Numbered from the stretch's first letter, positions 48,301-56,703 are shown. The stretch: DNA of 64,000 nt from Photobacterium aquimaris (GCF_002954455.1 NZ_MSCC01000001.1:2174415-2238414), one strand, 5' to 3'. Numbers and translations: made by a program. Notes: generated from the sequence alone by a model not told the origin.

Positions 48301-48795
48301 TTGCCATGGATGCTCATCATTCAATTCAGCAACAGTTTCACCCGCTTCCCACTGTTGGATCCACTCTGGGCGATACACTAAATATTGGTCAAATATATCG
48401 GCAATTTTTTCGGAAAGTTGATAACACTTAAGCGAGTCATTGTCGCTGTCTAAATAGCGTTTGAGCGGCTCAAACTCTGGTTGATCAAATTGCTGTGGCA
48501 ACACTTGCATTAATTTCCACGTCATCGCTTCTTTATTAAATGCACTCCGCTCCGGCACATCAGCCAAAACTTGAGTAAACATTTTCCAAATAAAGGTCGC
48601 AGGTAATGGAAAATCAATATTTGCAGCCACACCAAACGAGGTCGCTAATTCCATTTTTAGCCATTGCGACATACCAGGGCTTTGTACCAGAATTTGTTCT
48701 TTTTCAAATGGATTTGCTAATGGCTGTAAGCGGATCAACTCCACGAGTAACGATTTCAGCAGATCAAGTTGATTTGAATGATAGACAGTGAACAC
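45334..48795 (-). CDS. recC: RecBCD exonuclease V gamma subunit RecC
   Basis: Non-catalytic scaffold that splits the duplex and recognises Chi. Start was placed at the GTG at 48795 so that the product begins MFTVYHSNQLDLL, aligning with E. coli RecC (MLRVYHSN); the frame is open to an ATG at 48843, but the extra 16 residues are not RecC-like. This gives 1153 residues (E. coli 1122). Conserved stretches include ILVQSPGMSQWLKMEL, AANIDFPLPATFIW and VVCLLGMNDGAYPR. It precedes recB and recD on the same strand. Confidence 0.95.
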   Translation of the reverse strand: MFTVYHSNQLDLLKSLLVELIRLQPLANPFEKEQILVQSPGMSQWLKMELATSFGVAANIDFPLPATFIWKMFTQVLADVPERSAFNKEAMTWKLMQVLPQQFDQPEFEPLKRYLDSDNDSLKCYQLSEKIADIFDQYLVYRPEWIQQWEAGETVAELNDEHPWQPILWQALYDQTLALEQSPYHRANLYDHFIETLNNYSGSEGKAALLAAGLPQRLFVFGISSLPPRYLDALAAIGEHIDVHLMFTNPCKYYWGDIRDRKHLARLAARQRVQLQHITTDDELNELLSVLKDTDQTNYDDDMHNDVVGNSLLASMGKLGRDNMYLLSAMEVNEVDAGFVDIEPDTLLHAIQADILNLQDRQDDTQLDSSLHKFPIDADDHSITIHACHSPMREVEVLHDKLLAMFATNSNLKPRDIIVMVADINAYSPAIQAVFGNAPGNRYIPFSISDRTAEQENPILLAFLRLLTLPESRCHASELLELLEVPAVMEKFGFDSASFEKIKKWIEEVGIRWGLDQHTSSQFDLPEQLQNTWLFGIQRMLLGYAMPHDTGLFAGISAYEQVQGLDAELAGQLAGFIDSLIEYRRALAQPQTVNQWAELLHQLLDDFFAVELEGELILKSIRDNLQRLHQQLQDAGYQAQITPAVLTQYLQDKLSGERVSQRFLAGQVNFCTLMPMRSIPFNVVCLLGMNDGAYPRNIAPEGFDLMNGRTKAGDRSRRDDDRYLFLEALLSAQQSLYISYVGRSIQDNASKVPSVLVSELIEYCQQGYCCDGDQSLAVDVSADNIKHQLVQHHSLVPFSPSAFVGDDPSFAIEWLPAANREGQASAPFQLDALAAEPMADEQALILELAELQRFWRLPVKYFFNRRLKVYFEPPLGLLEDDEPFVLNGLESYLIRDQLLELLLDAKLKNADPDVIYRQFEAEKRAAGTLPVAAFGDLDLAASRQAVANLTDVLEPLIHAPLADQEVAITVMVAGHKVLLQGWLKKRYQSGLLRYRTGKIRPQDLLTAWFDHLCLAVSASEKAQVTHVIGTDKYFQLQPIEPQQALAYLQQLIELYYQGLNQPLAYFPKTAMAAIQAHIGRDGSWKDDADTEQKALMKMAECFNDGYLFSGEGSDEYINRVWPKWNDDLAQEANQLTALVLQAVVVNAKEIKPE

Positions 48796-48910
48796 GCAGA
48801 TATTCCACAGCAAAAGATAGATGATTAAATTGTCTACCATCACTGAGATACTGTAAATAAATACAGCCTAAAAATATCAATTAAACGTCGCAATATATAG
48901 ACAGACACAA

Positions 48911-48937
48911 AAAAGCCCAACCAAATTGGCTGGGCAA
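48911..48937 (-). terminator. Rho-independent terminator after TDT transporter gene
   Basis: Minus-strand GCCCAGCC pairs with GGTTGGGC (one G-T pair) around a five-base loop and runs into six T residues. Lies between the transporter gene and recC. Confidence 0.88.
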
Positions 48938-48993
48938 CACACGGAACATTTATTAGTGCCACAATCCACTCGTAAATTATGTCACCATCGCTA

Positions 48994-49986
48994 TCAAATG
49001 TTTTGTGGGCAGACTTCACTGCGTTGAAATAATCGACTCACAGGACGATAAAAAGCTAAATATCGAATCGCTACATAACCAATAATGATCGTTGCAACAT
49101 ATAATTCAATCGTAGCTAAACCATGAACTTGAGCAACATAATGGCTATCAAAACCATAACTTTTCATCCACGCTGCAGTTTTAAATAGTGCCGTTGCACC
49201 AATTGCCATCGGGAAAGTAAATGCCGCATAACCTGGACTAAAATCTAGACGTAATAAACGGAAAAATGCTAAATAAATAATCGCCGTCATTAATACTGCG
49301 ATACCACCTAAAATAGCCACAATCACCGGTGATGGGGTTGCTGTAACCGTTAAATAACCAGCTAATGATAAACTTGCTGGAGCTGCCATGATCGCTATAG
49401 TTGGTTTAGCTGCATCAGGCACTTCATCACGGAACATAAACCGATAAATCATCATCGGTAACATTACTGCATAAGCAAGCATACCGAACATCAACAATAC
49501 AGAAGCCAGCGGATGTAATGCAGCAACACCTGGAAATGAAACATCAGCCACAATGATACCAATTGGCGGGACAAACCAACTTGGAACCATATGATGCAAA
49601 TGAAAATCGCGCGCGCGGTGGAATAAAAATAAACTTAAGAAAATAACATGTAATCCAACCGCAAATAGCCAGATATATACGCCAAAAGTAATAGAGGCAT
49701 AAACACTAACCGCTTTTGAAACCACCATGAGTGCCATCGCAAATGTGGGTACCACACTGCCGACTACGTGATGTGATAAATCATTCCATAACAATTTTGG
49801 ATGCACTAAAAATTTAGCAATTAAAATGAATAGCATCAATGCAGCGATAACTGCGCCTGTTATTTGCCCATAACCATGAAGTTGGGCACCATTCTCCCAG
49901 CACCATAAAATACTACCAATACCTAATGCTAAACCAGCCATTGGTGTGGGTGCGCCTGCAAGTTTTCTTTTGGTTGTTGCAATCAT
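48994..49986 (-). CDS. TDT-family transporter (TehA/SLAC1-like)
   Basis: Integral membrane protein of 330 residues with about ten hydrophobic helices, of the tellurite-resistance/dicarboxylate transporter (TDT) family that includes TehA, malate permease Mae1, the plant anion channel SLAC1 and the fungal sulfite pump Ssu1. Family signatures include PTPMAGLALGIGSILWCWE at the start, HHMVPSWFVPPIGIIVADVSFPG and FTFPMAIGATALFK. Substrate cannot be read from sequence. Divergent from a YeiE-like LysR regulator, which probably controls it. Confidence 0.85.
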   Translation of the reverse strand: MIATTKRKLAGAPTPMAGLALGIGSILWCWENGAQLHGYGQITGAVIAALMLFILIAKFLVHPKLLWNDLSHHVVGSVVPTFAMALMVVSKAVSVYASITFGVYIWLFAVGLHVIFLSLFLFHRARDFHLHHMVPSWFVPPIGIIVADVSFPGVAALHPLASVLLMFGMLAYAVMLPMMIYRFMFRDEVPDAAKPTIAIMAAPASLSLAGYLTVTATPSPVIVAILGGIAVLMTAIIYLAFFRLLRLDFSPGYAAFTFPMAIGATALFKTAAWMKSYGFDSHYVAQVHGLATIELYVATIIIGYVAIRYLAFYRPVSRLFQRSEVCPQNI

Positions 49987-50148
49987 ATTTCTCTCTCCGC
50001 ATTAGATAGCAATAGCGAATTATTCTTATTGGTTGCAGTATACCGCTTAGTTGTTATTTATAATAATTGAATATATTTAAATGGATGTTAATATTATCTT
50101 AACCATACGGTGAGTAATGACTCACCATGCGCTATTAATGAGGTGATA

Positions 50149-51036
50149 ATGAATATCGCACTAAAACAGCTTAAAGTTTTTGTTACAGTGGCACAGGAAA
50201 AAACAATCACTGCCGCCGCCGAAAAATTATTTCTCTCAAAACCAGCTGTCAGCATGGCGTTATCAGAATTAGAAAAGCAACTTGATCATAAATTGTTTGA
50301 TCGCAACAACAATCGTTTAATTATTAATGAACAAGGTAAACGATTACTGCCTTTAGCCGATGAGCTTTTAGCCCGCTCTAATGCAATTGAAAATTTATTT
50401 GATCAAGCAGGCCCCCTAACAGGAAAATTAAAAGTTGGCTCAAGTGATACTGTCGGAAATCAAGTTACTCCTTTCTTATTACGTGATTTTCGACTTGAAT
50501 CCCTGCATCGAAACCAAACATTATTTATCTCAAATACGGCTCAAATCTGCCATAAATTAATGGAGTTTGAATTAGATATAGGTTTAGTTGAAGGCAAAGT
50601 GCAGCACTCAGATTTGGTTGTCCAACCATGGTTATGCGATCAAATGGTGATCGCTTGTCATCCGCAGCACCCGTTAACCAAAATTAAAAATTTACAGCTA
50701 TCGGATCTCGAAAATTCAGAATGGGTATTAAGAGAAATTGGATCAGGAACGCGTGAGTTTTTTCTTAATCGAATCTCACCACGATTAGATAAATGGACCA
50801 CCTCATTTGAATTAAATACCACTGAGGCGATCATTAATTGCGTTAGTGCTGACTTAGGCATCACTTGCATATCTCAACGAGCAATCACCCATGCTGTTGA
50901 AGAGCAACGAGTCGCAATACTAACATTACCACTTGATATGAATCGCCAGTATTGGTTGTTGTATCACCAAGAAAAATATCAAAGTCCATTACTAAAATTA
51001 TTCTTGGAATTTTGCCAACAATGGCAATTTGATTAA
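50149..51036 (+). CDS. LysR-family regulator, YeiE-like
   Basis: A 295-residue LysR-type regulator. Start set at the ATG at 50149 (MNIALKQLKVF), with GAGGTGATA just upstream; the frame extends 13 codons further without a start signal. The winged helix-turn-helix is TITAAAEKLFLSKPAVSMALSELEKQL. The effector domain recalls E. coli YeiE in LKVGSSDTVGNQVTPFLL, VEGKVQHSDLVVQPWL and WVLREIGSGTREFFL. YeiE responds to sulfite in E. coli and Salmonella; whether this one does is inference. Divergent from the TDT transporter; its 3' end overlaps the convergent glycosylase by four bases. Confidence 0.82.
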   Translation: MNIALKQLKVFVTVAQEKTITAAAEKLFLSKPAVSMALSELEKQLDHKLFDRNNNRLIINEQGKRLLPLADELLARSNAIENLFDQAGPLTGKLKVGSSDTVGNQVTPFLLRDFRLESLHRNQTLFISNTAQICHKLMEFELDIGLVEGKVQHSDLVVQPWLCDQMVIACHPQHPLTKIKNLQLSDLENSEWVLREIGSGTREFFLNRISPRLDKWTTSFELNTTEAIINCVSADLGITCISQRAITHAVEEQRVAILTLPLDMNRQYWLLYHQEKYQSPLLKLFLEFCQQWQFD

Positions 51037-51755
51037 ACGCGGTTATCTCCAACACTGAATGCAATAATTTGGCTGATCTGGGTTAACGCTCGGCCAGATT
51101 GTTGCTGCCAATCATTAAATGCATTTTGTGCTGCTCGCAATGATTTTAACGTATCACGGCCGCCATCAATAACATCGGTATGACGCAAATACGCTTCAAC
51201 ATCATGTGTAAACAAAAAGGTATCTTTACCTAACCCACGTAAACTATAAGCACCCGTTTTGCCACCTAAACGGCAACCATGCTTTTTAAGATATAACCAC
51301 AACCCTACAATATCTTGTTCAGGCCAATCTGCAACCATTGCTGCAAATGAACCGTATTCCAATGCCGCACGATGGATCATATTGGCATTCTCAGGGATCG
51401 TCATCACCTTTTTCAAGTCACGAATAATGGTTGCATCTTGCGCTTTTCGTTCCCACATTTCAGTTGGCATCAAGCCCATTTTTTCAATATCGAACTCAAA
51501 AAATGCAGTTTCAAATGCCGGCCATTTATTACGCACAACTTGCCATCGAATACCACATTGAAACACTTTTTGAGTAAATTCAGCTAACCACCGATGATCT
51601 GCAATTAACCGCAATTGCTCTTTATTCAGTGGGGTTGTGAGTAATTTTTCTAAATTTGATTCACCGCCCTTTCTTTCAACAGCACGATGATAGATCTGGT
51701 TAAATTTTTCTCGAGTCATCACATTCACACGCTTAGCACTAGACTCACTCACCAT
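51033..51755 (-). CDS. Tag-like DNA-3-methyladenine glycosylase I family protein
   Basis: Helix-hairpin-helix DNA glycosylase-related protein (COG2818-type) of up to 240 residues. Shared features are FQCGIRWQVVRNKWPAFETAFFEFD, the DATIIRDLKKVM helix and FLFTHDVEAYLRHTDVID. It lacks the CxW and C-terminal Cys/His zinc site of classical Tag, so it belongs to the divergent branch and activity is unproven. An internal ATG at 51719 (MTREKFNQIYHRA) is the likelier start, because a LexA-like box at 51758-51777 would then sit in its promoter; that gives 228 residues. Divergent from yebG. Confidence 0.8.
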   Translation of the reverse strand: MVSESSAKRVNVMTREKFNQIYHRAVERKGGESNLEKLLTTPLNKEQLRLIADHRWLAEFTQKVFQCGIRWQVVRNKWPAFETAFFEFDIEKMGLMPTEMWERKAQDATIIRDLKKVMTIPENANMIHRAALEYGSFAAMVADWPEQDIVGLWLYLKKHGCRLGGKTGAYSLRGLGKDTFLFTHDVEAYLRHTDVIDGGRDTLKSLRAAQNAFNDWQQQSGRALTQISQIIAFSVGDNRV

Positions 51756-51757
51756 AC

Positions 51758-51777
51758 TACTGTATAAGCGACCAGTA
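51758..51777. promoter_or_regulatory. LexA (SOS) box in front of yebG
   Basis: TACTGTATAAGCGACCAGTA fits the LexA consensus CTGT-N8-ACAG with one mismatch (CCAG) and symmetric TA flanks. It is 24 bases upstream of the yebG ATG and at the 5' end of the divergent Tag-like gene, so both could be SOS-controlled. yebG is a known LexA target in E. coli. Confidence 0.75.
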
Positions 51778-51801
51778 AATAAATTTTAGGAGAGGATGAC
51801 T

Positions 51802-52104
51802 ATGGCTGTTATCGTCAAATATGTAGTAGAGCGCAACGGGGAAGAAAAGATGACTTTTACCTCTAAATCCGAAGCCGATGCATATGACAAAATGCTTGAT
51901 ATGGCAGATGAGATGTTTGCTTTATTAAGTGAAAGTGATTTATTCGAAGACGAAGCGAAGCAAGAAGAGCTATCAATGTTCTTGGCGCAAAAGCGTGAAC
52001 AAGTCTTAGTTGCTCTTGGCGCTAAAAAAGCCAAGCCTGCACCAAAAGCAAAAGCTGTAAAGCCTGAAGTTGTTGCCGATGAGCAGCAGCAAGACGCTGC
52101 ATAA
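51802..52104 (+). CDS. yebG: YebG family SOS-response protein
   Basis: Small DNA-damage-inducible protein of unknown mechanism. Start set at the ATG at 51802 (MAVIVKYVVERNGEEKMTFTSKSEADAYDKMLD), six bases after GAGG; a second ATG two codons upstream is too close to the ribosome-binding site. The product is 100 residues with the YebG hallmark EEKMTFTSKSEADAYDKML. The C-terminus is a lysine/alanine/proline-rich tail (KKAKPAPKAKAVKP) then acidic, like many Vibrionaceae versions. A LexA box precedes it. Confidence 0.93.
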   Translation: MAVIVKYVVERNGEEKMTFTSKSEADAYDKMLDMADEMFALLSESDLFEDEAKQEELSMFLAQKREQVLVALGAKKAKPAPKAKAVKPEVVADEQQQDAA

Positions 52105-52132
52105 TTTTAATATTATTGAGTTTGTCGTCGAA

Positions 52133-52156
52133 AGCCTCCTAATGGAGGTTTTTTTT
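52133..52156 (+). terminator. Rho-independent terminator after yebG
   Basis: CCTCC and GGAGG pair around a four-base loop, extended by flanking A/T pairs, followed by a run of T. Ends yebG. Confidence 0.82.
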
Positions 52157-52438
52157 ATTTTATTTTCTATAACACCATCATATAACAATCCTTCCTTATC
52201 TATTATCAATAAATAAAGCCGCTTCACATCGTTTATAATCGCCATTTTTAGTTAATAAACCATCATTTTGTGCTGATTATTGGTTCAGCTCTTCTATATT
52301 TTTATAACTGTCTTTATGATGGTTTTAATTGGCGGTAAATCACCTGTTAGCTCAAGACGTAATACTCGTCTGATGTTATTGGTAAGGTCATTATTTTAAT
52401 TATCGCATCATATTTATTTGAATGGAGAACAGGTAATC

Positions 52439-53470
52439 ATGTCTAGCTTTGCACTTGCCCTAGGTACTGCGACTAAAAATCGTGATGGAAAAATTATTGA
52501 AGCGTTTTTTCCAACCCCAACGCTACATCCATCAGAACAACTTGTAAAAGACATCGCCACTATTGTTGATTACCGTGGTGGTAACCAAGCTATTGAGGTA
52601 ACACCTGAACAGTGTGCGGCTATTGCATCAGCATTTGAAGATGCCAACGATGAAACAAGTGCACAATTTGCAGCCAAAGCGACATTGTCTTCACAGCCGC
52701 TGGTTATGGTTATGCTAAAAACTGACATCTCACCAGTATCTGTTGCTGAAGGCTTCTTAAAGCTACAACTTATTTCACACCGTTTAGTTAAACCTCACGG
52801 ATTAGTACTTGACGGTATTTTTGGTCTATTGCACAACATTGCATGGACTAATCAAGGTCCTATCGATTTACCAGAACTTGCTGAGCGTCAAATGGATGCG
52901 CGTCTTAATGGCGAAACCATCACCGTTGATTGCGTTGATAAGTTCCCTAAAATGGTAGATTACGTTGTACCAACTGGGGTGCGTATTGCTGACACCTCAC
53001 GTGTTCGTCTAGGTGCGCATGTTGGTGAAGGCACCACGGTTATGCATGAAGGTTTCATTAACTTTAATGCTGGCACAACAGGCGTAAGCATGGTTGAAGG
53101 TCGTATTTCAGCGGGTGTTGTTGTTGGCAATGGTTCTGATATTGGCGGTGGTGCTTCTATCATGGGTACATTATCTGGTGGCGGTAAAGTGGTGGTATCA
53201 ATCGGCGAAAACAGCCTCTTAGGCGCAAATGCTGGTTTAGGGTTCCCATTAGGTGATCGTTGTACTATCGAATCCGGTTTATATGTAACTGCTGGTTCTA
53301 AAGTACAAATGCTAGATGCGGATGGTAAAGCCGTTGAGACAGCAAAAGCACGCGATCTTGCTGGTAAAGCTGATTTATTGTTCCGTCGTAATTCAATGAC
53401 TGGACAAATTGAGTGTTTAACCAATAAAACCGCAATTGAGCTAAACAGCGAACTACACAGCAATAACTAA
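52439..53470 (+). CDS. dapD: 2,3,4,5-tetrahydropyridine-2,6-dicarboxylate N-succinyltransferase, long Vibrio/actinobacterial type
   Basis: Succinyl transfer step of lysine and diaminopimelate synthesis. From the ATG at 52439 (MSSFALALGTATKNRDGK, preceded by ACAGGTAATC) the protein has 343 residues, the longer class found in Vibrio and actinobacteria rather than the 274-residue E. coli type. The left-handed beta-helix of hexapeptide repeats is visible in RLGAHVGEGTTVMHEGFINFNAGT and ISAGVVVGNGSDIGGGASIMG. GENSLLGANAGLGFPLGDRC is also conserved. Stand-alone gene with its own terminator. No lysine riboswitch was recognised upstream. Confidence 0.93.
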   Translation: MSSFALALGTATKNRDGKIIEAFFPTPTLHPSEQLVKDIATIVDYRGGNQAIEVTPEQCAAIASAFEDANDETSAQFAAKATLSSQPLVMVMLKTDISPVSVAEGFLKLQLISHRLVKPHGLVLDGIFGLLHNIAWTNQGPIDLPELAERQMDARLNGETITVDCVDKFPKMVDYVVPTGVRIADTSRVRLGAHVGEGTTVMHEGFINFNAGTTGVSMVEGRISAGVVVGNGSDIGGGASIMGTLSGGGKVVVSIGENSLLGANAGLGFPLGDRCTIESGLYVTAGSKVQMLDADGKAVETAKARDLAGKADLLFRRNSMTGQIECLTNKTAIELNSELHSNN

Positions 53471-53496
53471 TATTGTCGCTACTCAATAACCACAAT

Positions 53497-53541
53497 CGGC
53501 CGTGATGGTGCTATTTAGCAACTAACATCACGGCCGTTTTT
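53497..53541 (+). terminator. Rho-independent terminator after dapD
   Basis: CGGCCGTGATG and CATCACGGCCG form a perfect eleven-pair stem with an 18-base loop, followed by TTTTT. Confidence 0.88.
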
Positions 53542-53543
53542 AA

Positions 53544-53902
53544 TTATGCATCCGTTTCCGGTTGGGCTTTTTTCTTAATAATATAAATAAAGGGATTATT
53601 AAATGAGAATTTACTACCCTGAGTGGTTAAACGCTTATCTCGCATAGCCACTAATACTTCTTTTTGCACCTTCACTAAAGCAAAAAACGTAACATCATAA
53701 AGCCAATCAATATTGGTAAAAATACTGAGCCTGCTTCATTTGATTGCAAAATAAAACTGATTGCCATCCAACCAACAATCATCGCCACTAACAAATAAAA
53801 CGATGCGGTTTTTAATTCAATTCTTATCTCTGAATCCGTTTCATTACGCTGGAAAAAAAATTTCACTGGTTGTTCCCTAAAAATCAATCTGTTGAATTTC
53901 AT
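53544..53902 (-). pseudogene. Small membrane protein gene split by a one-base frameshift
   Basis: The first frame reads MKFNRLIFREQPVKFFFQRN and on through a hydrophobic helix (FYLLVAMIVGWMAISFIL) to NEAGSVF, then continues out of character to a stop at 53675. Shifting frame at a run of five A on the plus strand (53718-53722) gives a coherent continuation, TNIDWLYDVTFFALVKVQKE then VLVAMRDKRL ... AQPETDA, ending at 53544. Restored, the protein has about 118 residues. I do not recognise its family. The break may be a real mutation, homopolymer phase variation or a sequencing error. It faces dapD across a terminator. Confidence 0.65.
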
Positions 53903-54199
53903 TTTTACATAATTTTCAACGTAATAATATTCTCAATCTCCGATCTCGCTATCTCTTGATGATACTCATGAAAAATACTTATCAAAACGATTAAACATTC
54001 AAATTAAAAGCATAAAAAAACACCCACCACAACTAGCATAAATGCAACTTAAGCAATGTTTTTTATGAATATAATAACCAACCTCTTGGTGCTATTTTTA
54101 TATAACTTAGTTACTAAAACAGTACAAATTGTTCTGTTATTCAACCACCAATATAAAAGCAATAATTTTAAACCTATTTCATGATTAAGTTGGTTAACG
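53903..54199. other. Upstream region of gad operon 1 (no gene)
   Basis: About 300 very AT-rich bases between the broken membrane-protein gene and gadC1. No protein frame of interest. It holds a 21-base near-palindrome at 54118-54138, listed separately, and the weak ribosome-binding site AAGTTGG before the gadC1 ATG. No similarity to the upstream region of gad operon 2 apart from the last dozen bases. Confidence 0.7.
54118..54138. promoter_or_regulatory. Operator-like palindrome upstream of gadC1
   Basis: AACAGTACAA and TTGTTCTGTT flank a central A, matching at nine of ten positions as an inverted repeat. It lies about 62 bases before the gadC1 ATG. The binding protein is unknown. Confidence 0.5.
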
Positions 54200-55726
54200 A
54201 TGAATAGTACAAATAACACTCAAGCGAAAAAAAAAGGAATTAGCATTTTCGCGCTCGCAATGTTAAATATTGTTGCGGTCGTGAGTTTGCGGGGACTTCC
54301 AGCAGAAGCAGAATACGGATTGAGCTCCATTTTTTATTATATTTTTGCCGCTATCGTATTTCTAGTTCCAGTATCACTGGTAGCCGCTGAACTTGCTACA
54401 GGTTGGTCTGAAAAAGGTGGGGTCTTCCGCTGGGTCGGCGAAGCTTTTGGCCCTCGTTTAGCATTAGTTGCTATTTTCATGTTATGGATTGAAGTGACGG
54501 TTTGGTTTCCAACAGCACTGACTTTTGGCTCGGTTTCACTTGCATTTATGGGCCCCCATCAATCATGGGACCAAGCATTATCCCAAAATAAATTCTTCGT
54601 ACTGGGAATTGTATTAGCCATTTATTGGTTAGCAACTTTCATCGCTTTACGTGGTACCGCAGCCTTTTCTAAAGTGGCTAAATGGGGCGGCTTAATTGGT
54701 ACCGTTATTCCAGGTATCGTGTTAATCGTTTTAGGTTTCTCTTACCTATTCTTCTCTGGCCGTCCACCACAAGTGCAACTATCTTGGCACGATGTGATCC
54801 CTGACTTTTCTAACTTTAATAACGTTGTTTTAGCCGCAAGTATCTTCTTGTTCTATGCCGGTATGGAAATGAACGCTATTCACGTTAAAGAAGTTGATGA
54901 TGCGCCACGTAACTACCCGATTGCTATTGCTATTGCTGCTATTGGTACAGTGTGTGTATTTGTACTTGGTACATTGGCTATCGCTTTTGTTATTCCTCAA
55001 AAAGATATCAACTTAACTCAAAGTTTATTAGTTGCTTATGATGATATGTTTGCTTGGGCTGGCATCAGTTGGGCTGCACCAATTATGGCTGCATGTTTAG
55101 CTCTTGGTGTACTTGCTGGGGTTGTTGGTTGGGTTGCTGGTCCTTCATCTGCATTGCTTGTTGTCGCTAAAGGCGGTTATTTACCTCGCTTTTTTCAATA
55201 TACCAATAAACACGGTATGGCAACGCATATCATGATGGTACAAGCTTTCTTAGTGACCATTATTTCCGTTGTATTTGTGGTATTACCATCAGTTCAAGCG
55301 GCTTATCAAATTCTAAGCCAATTAACGGTTGTACTTTACCTAATCATGTACTTATTAATGTTTGCTGCAGCGATTCACTTACGTTACAGCCAACCTAATC
55401 GTCCTCGTCCATATAAAATCCCTGGCGGTGATATGGGCATGTGGATCATTGCTGGTGTCGGTTTCTCTGGCTCACTATTAGCGTTCGTCTTCTCTTTTAT
55501 TCCACCAAGCCAAATTGCCGTGGGTAGCCCTGAAGAATACGTTGGCTTCTTAGTCGTATTAACAGTGATTTTCGTATCAGTACCGCTATTTATTTACAAA
55601 GCCCGTCAACCTCACTGGAAAGATCCAGCAGTCACTGACTTTGCACCTTTTACTTGGGAAATCGAAAACGTTCACCCAGGTGTAATCAACCCATCAGACA
55701 AAGTAACTCATACGTTAAATCAATAA
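54200..55726 (+). CDS. gadC: Glutamate:GABA antiporter GadC, copy 1
   Basis: APC-superfamily inner-membrane exchanger that imports glutamate and exports GABA in acid resistance. The 508-residue protein has twelve predicted membrane helices. Helix 1 begins ISIFALAMLNIVAVVSLRGLP and later motifs include GMEMNAIHVKEVDDAPRNYP and GWVAGPSSALLVVAKGGYLP, all typical of GadC. The C-terminal cytosolic tail (about 45 residues, WKDPAVTDFAPFTWEIENVHPGV) corresponds to the pH-sensing plug of E. coli GadC and contains histidines. First gene of gadC-glsA-gadB; duplicated at 58561. Confidence 0.95.
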   Translation: MNSTNNTQAKKKGISIFALAMLNIVAVVSLRGLPAEAEYGLSSIFYYIFAAIVFLVPVSLVAAELATGWSEKGGVFRWVGEAFGPRLALVAIFMLWIEVTVWFPTALTFGSVSLAFMGPHQSWDQALSQNKFFVLGIVLAIYWLATFIALRGTAAFSKVAKWGGLIGTVIPGIVLIVLGFSYLFFSGRPPQVQLSWHDVIPDFSNFNNVVLAASIFLFYAGMEMNAIHVKEVDDAPRNYPIAIAIAAIGTVCVFVLGTLAIAFVIPQKDINLTQSLLVAYDDMFAWAGISWAAPIMAACLALGVLAGVVGWVAGPSSALLVVAKGGYLPRFFQYTNKHGMATHIMMVQAFLVTIISVVFVVLPSVQAAYQILSQLTVVLYLIMYLLMFAAAIHLRYSQPNRPRPYKIPGGDMGMWIIAGVGFSGSLLAFVFSFIPPSQIAVGSPEEYVGFLVVLTVIFVSVPLFIYKARQPHWKDPAVTDFAPFTWEIENVHPGVINPSDKVTHTLNQ

Positions 55727-55743
55727 GAGTTAAGGATGCGTTA

Positions 55744-56688
55744 ATGTCACAATTAAATGAAAAGCTTGCTGTTGTTATGCAGCAAGCGCTGGATGAAGCA
55801 AAAACCAATATGGGCGGTGAAAATGCCTCATATATTCCGTTTCTTGCTTCTGTACCATCAGAACTGACTGGTCTAGCCTTTGTTTCTGTTACTGGTGAAA
55901 TTATCCAATTACAAGATGCTGATTATAAATTTGCCATTGAATCAATTTCAAAAATCATGACGCTTGGATTAGTGCTTGAGCAGTCAGGCGCTGATGCGCT
56001 ACACAGTAAAGTTGGTGCAGAACCTACAGGAATGCCATTTAACTCAGTACTTGCTATTGAGCTTCATCAAGGTAAACCATTAACACCCCTCGTCAATGCG
56101 GGTGCAATGGCAACAGTGAGTTTAGTTAAAGCGACAGATAAAGAACAACGCTGGCAGCAGATTTTGAACTTCCAATCCCTGCTAGCAAACAGTGCGATTG
56201 CGCTCTCTGATGAAGTTAATCAGTCTGAGCAAACCACCAATACCCATAACCGTGCTATCGCCTTACTATTAGAGTCATCGGGTCGTATGTACTCAGAGCC
56301 CCTTGAAGCTTGTGATGTTTATACTCGCCAATGTTCGACCCTCTTTAATGCAGTAGAACTGGCGACTGTAGGCGCAACTCTTGCCAATGGCGGTAAAAAT
56401 CCATGCTCAGGCAAGCAAGTGATTCAAGCCGAAAACATTCCCCATATTCTTGCAGAGATGGCAATGGAAGGGCTTTACGACACCTCTGGTGACTGGGCTT
56501 ATGATGTTGGTCTACCGGGTAAAAGTGGTGTTGGCGGTGGTTTATTAACGGTTATTCCAAACATTGGCGCACTGGCTGCATTTTCACCACGACTAGACCC
56601 ATTTGGCAACAGTGTTCGTGGTCAACAAATGATTAAACATGTTACTCAAGCAATGGCTTGGAACTTATTTAGCAGTAAACAACATTAA
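55744..56688 (+). CDS. glsA: Glutaminase, copy 1
   Basis: Beta-lactamase-like serine-dependent glutaminase that hydrolyses glutamine to glutamate and ammonia; both products help at low pH. Start set at the ATG at 55744 (MSQLNEKLAVVMQQAL), with AAGGA eight bases upstream; the open frame extends back into gadC. The 314-residue product fits GlsA (308-310 in E. coli). The catalytic SISKIMTL (Ser and Lys three apart), NAGAMATVSLV and SGDWAYDVGLPGKSGVGGG are present. Eighteen bases separate it from gadC, and gadB follows after 15. Confidence 0.95.
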   Translation: MSQLNEKLAVVMQQALDEAKTNMGGENASYIPFLASVPSELTGLAFVSVTGEIIQLQDADYKFAIESISKIMTLGLVLEQSGADALHSKVGAEPTGMPFNSVLAIELHQGKPLTPLVNAGAMATVSLVKATDKEQRWQQILNFQSLLANSAIALSDEVNQSEQTTNTHNRAIALLLESSGRMYSEPLEACDVYTRQCSTLFNAVELATVGATLANGGKNPCSGKQVIQAENIPHILAEMAMEGLYDTSGDWAYDVGLPGKSGVGGGLLTVIPNIGALAAFSPRLDPFGNSVRGQQMIKHVTQAMAWNLFSSKQH

Positions 56689-56703
56689 GGTAGGGAGAAA
56701 CTT

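Noticed and set aside
52157..52438. Lysine riboswitch upstream of dapD
   Set aside because: The 280-base stretch has no recognisable lysine-aptamer core and no terminator-antiterminator before the start; only AT-rich DNA with short hairpins was seen.
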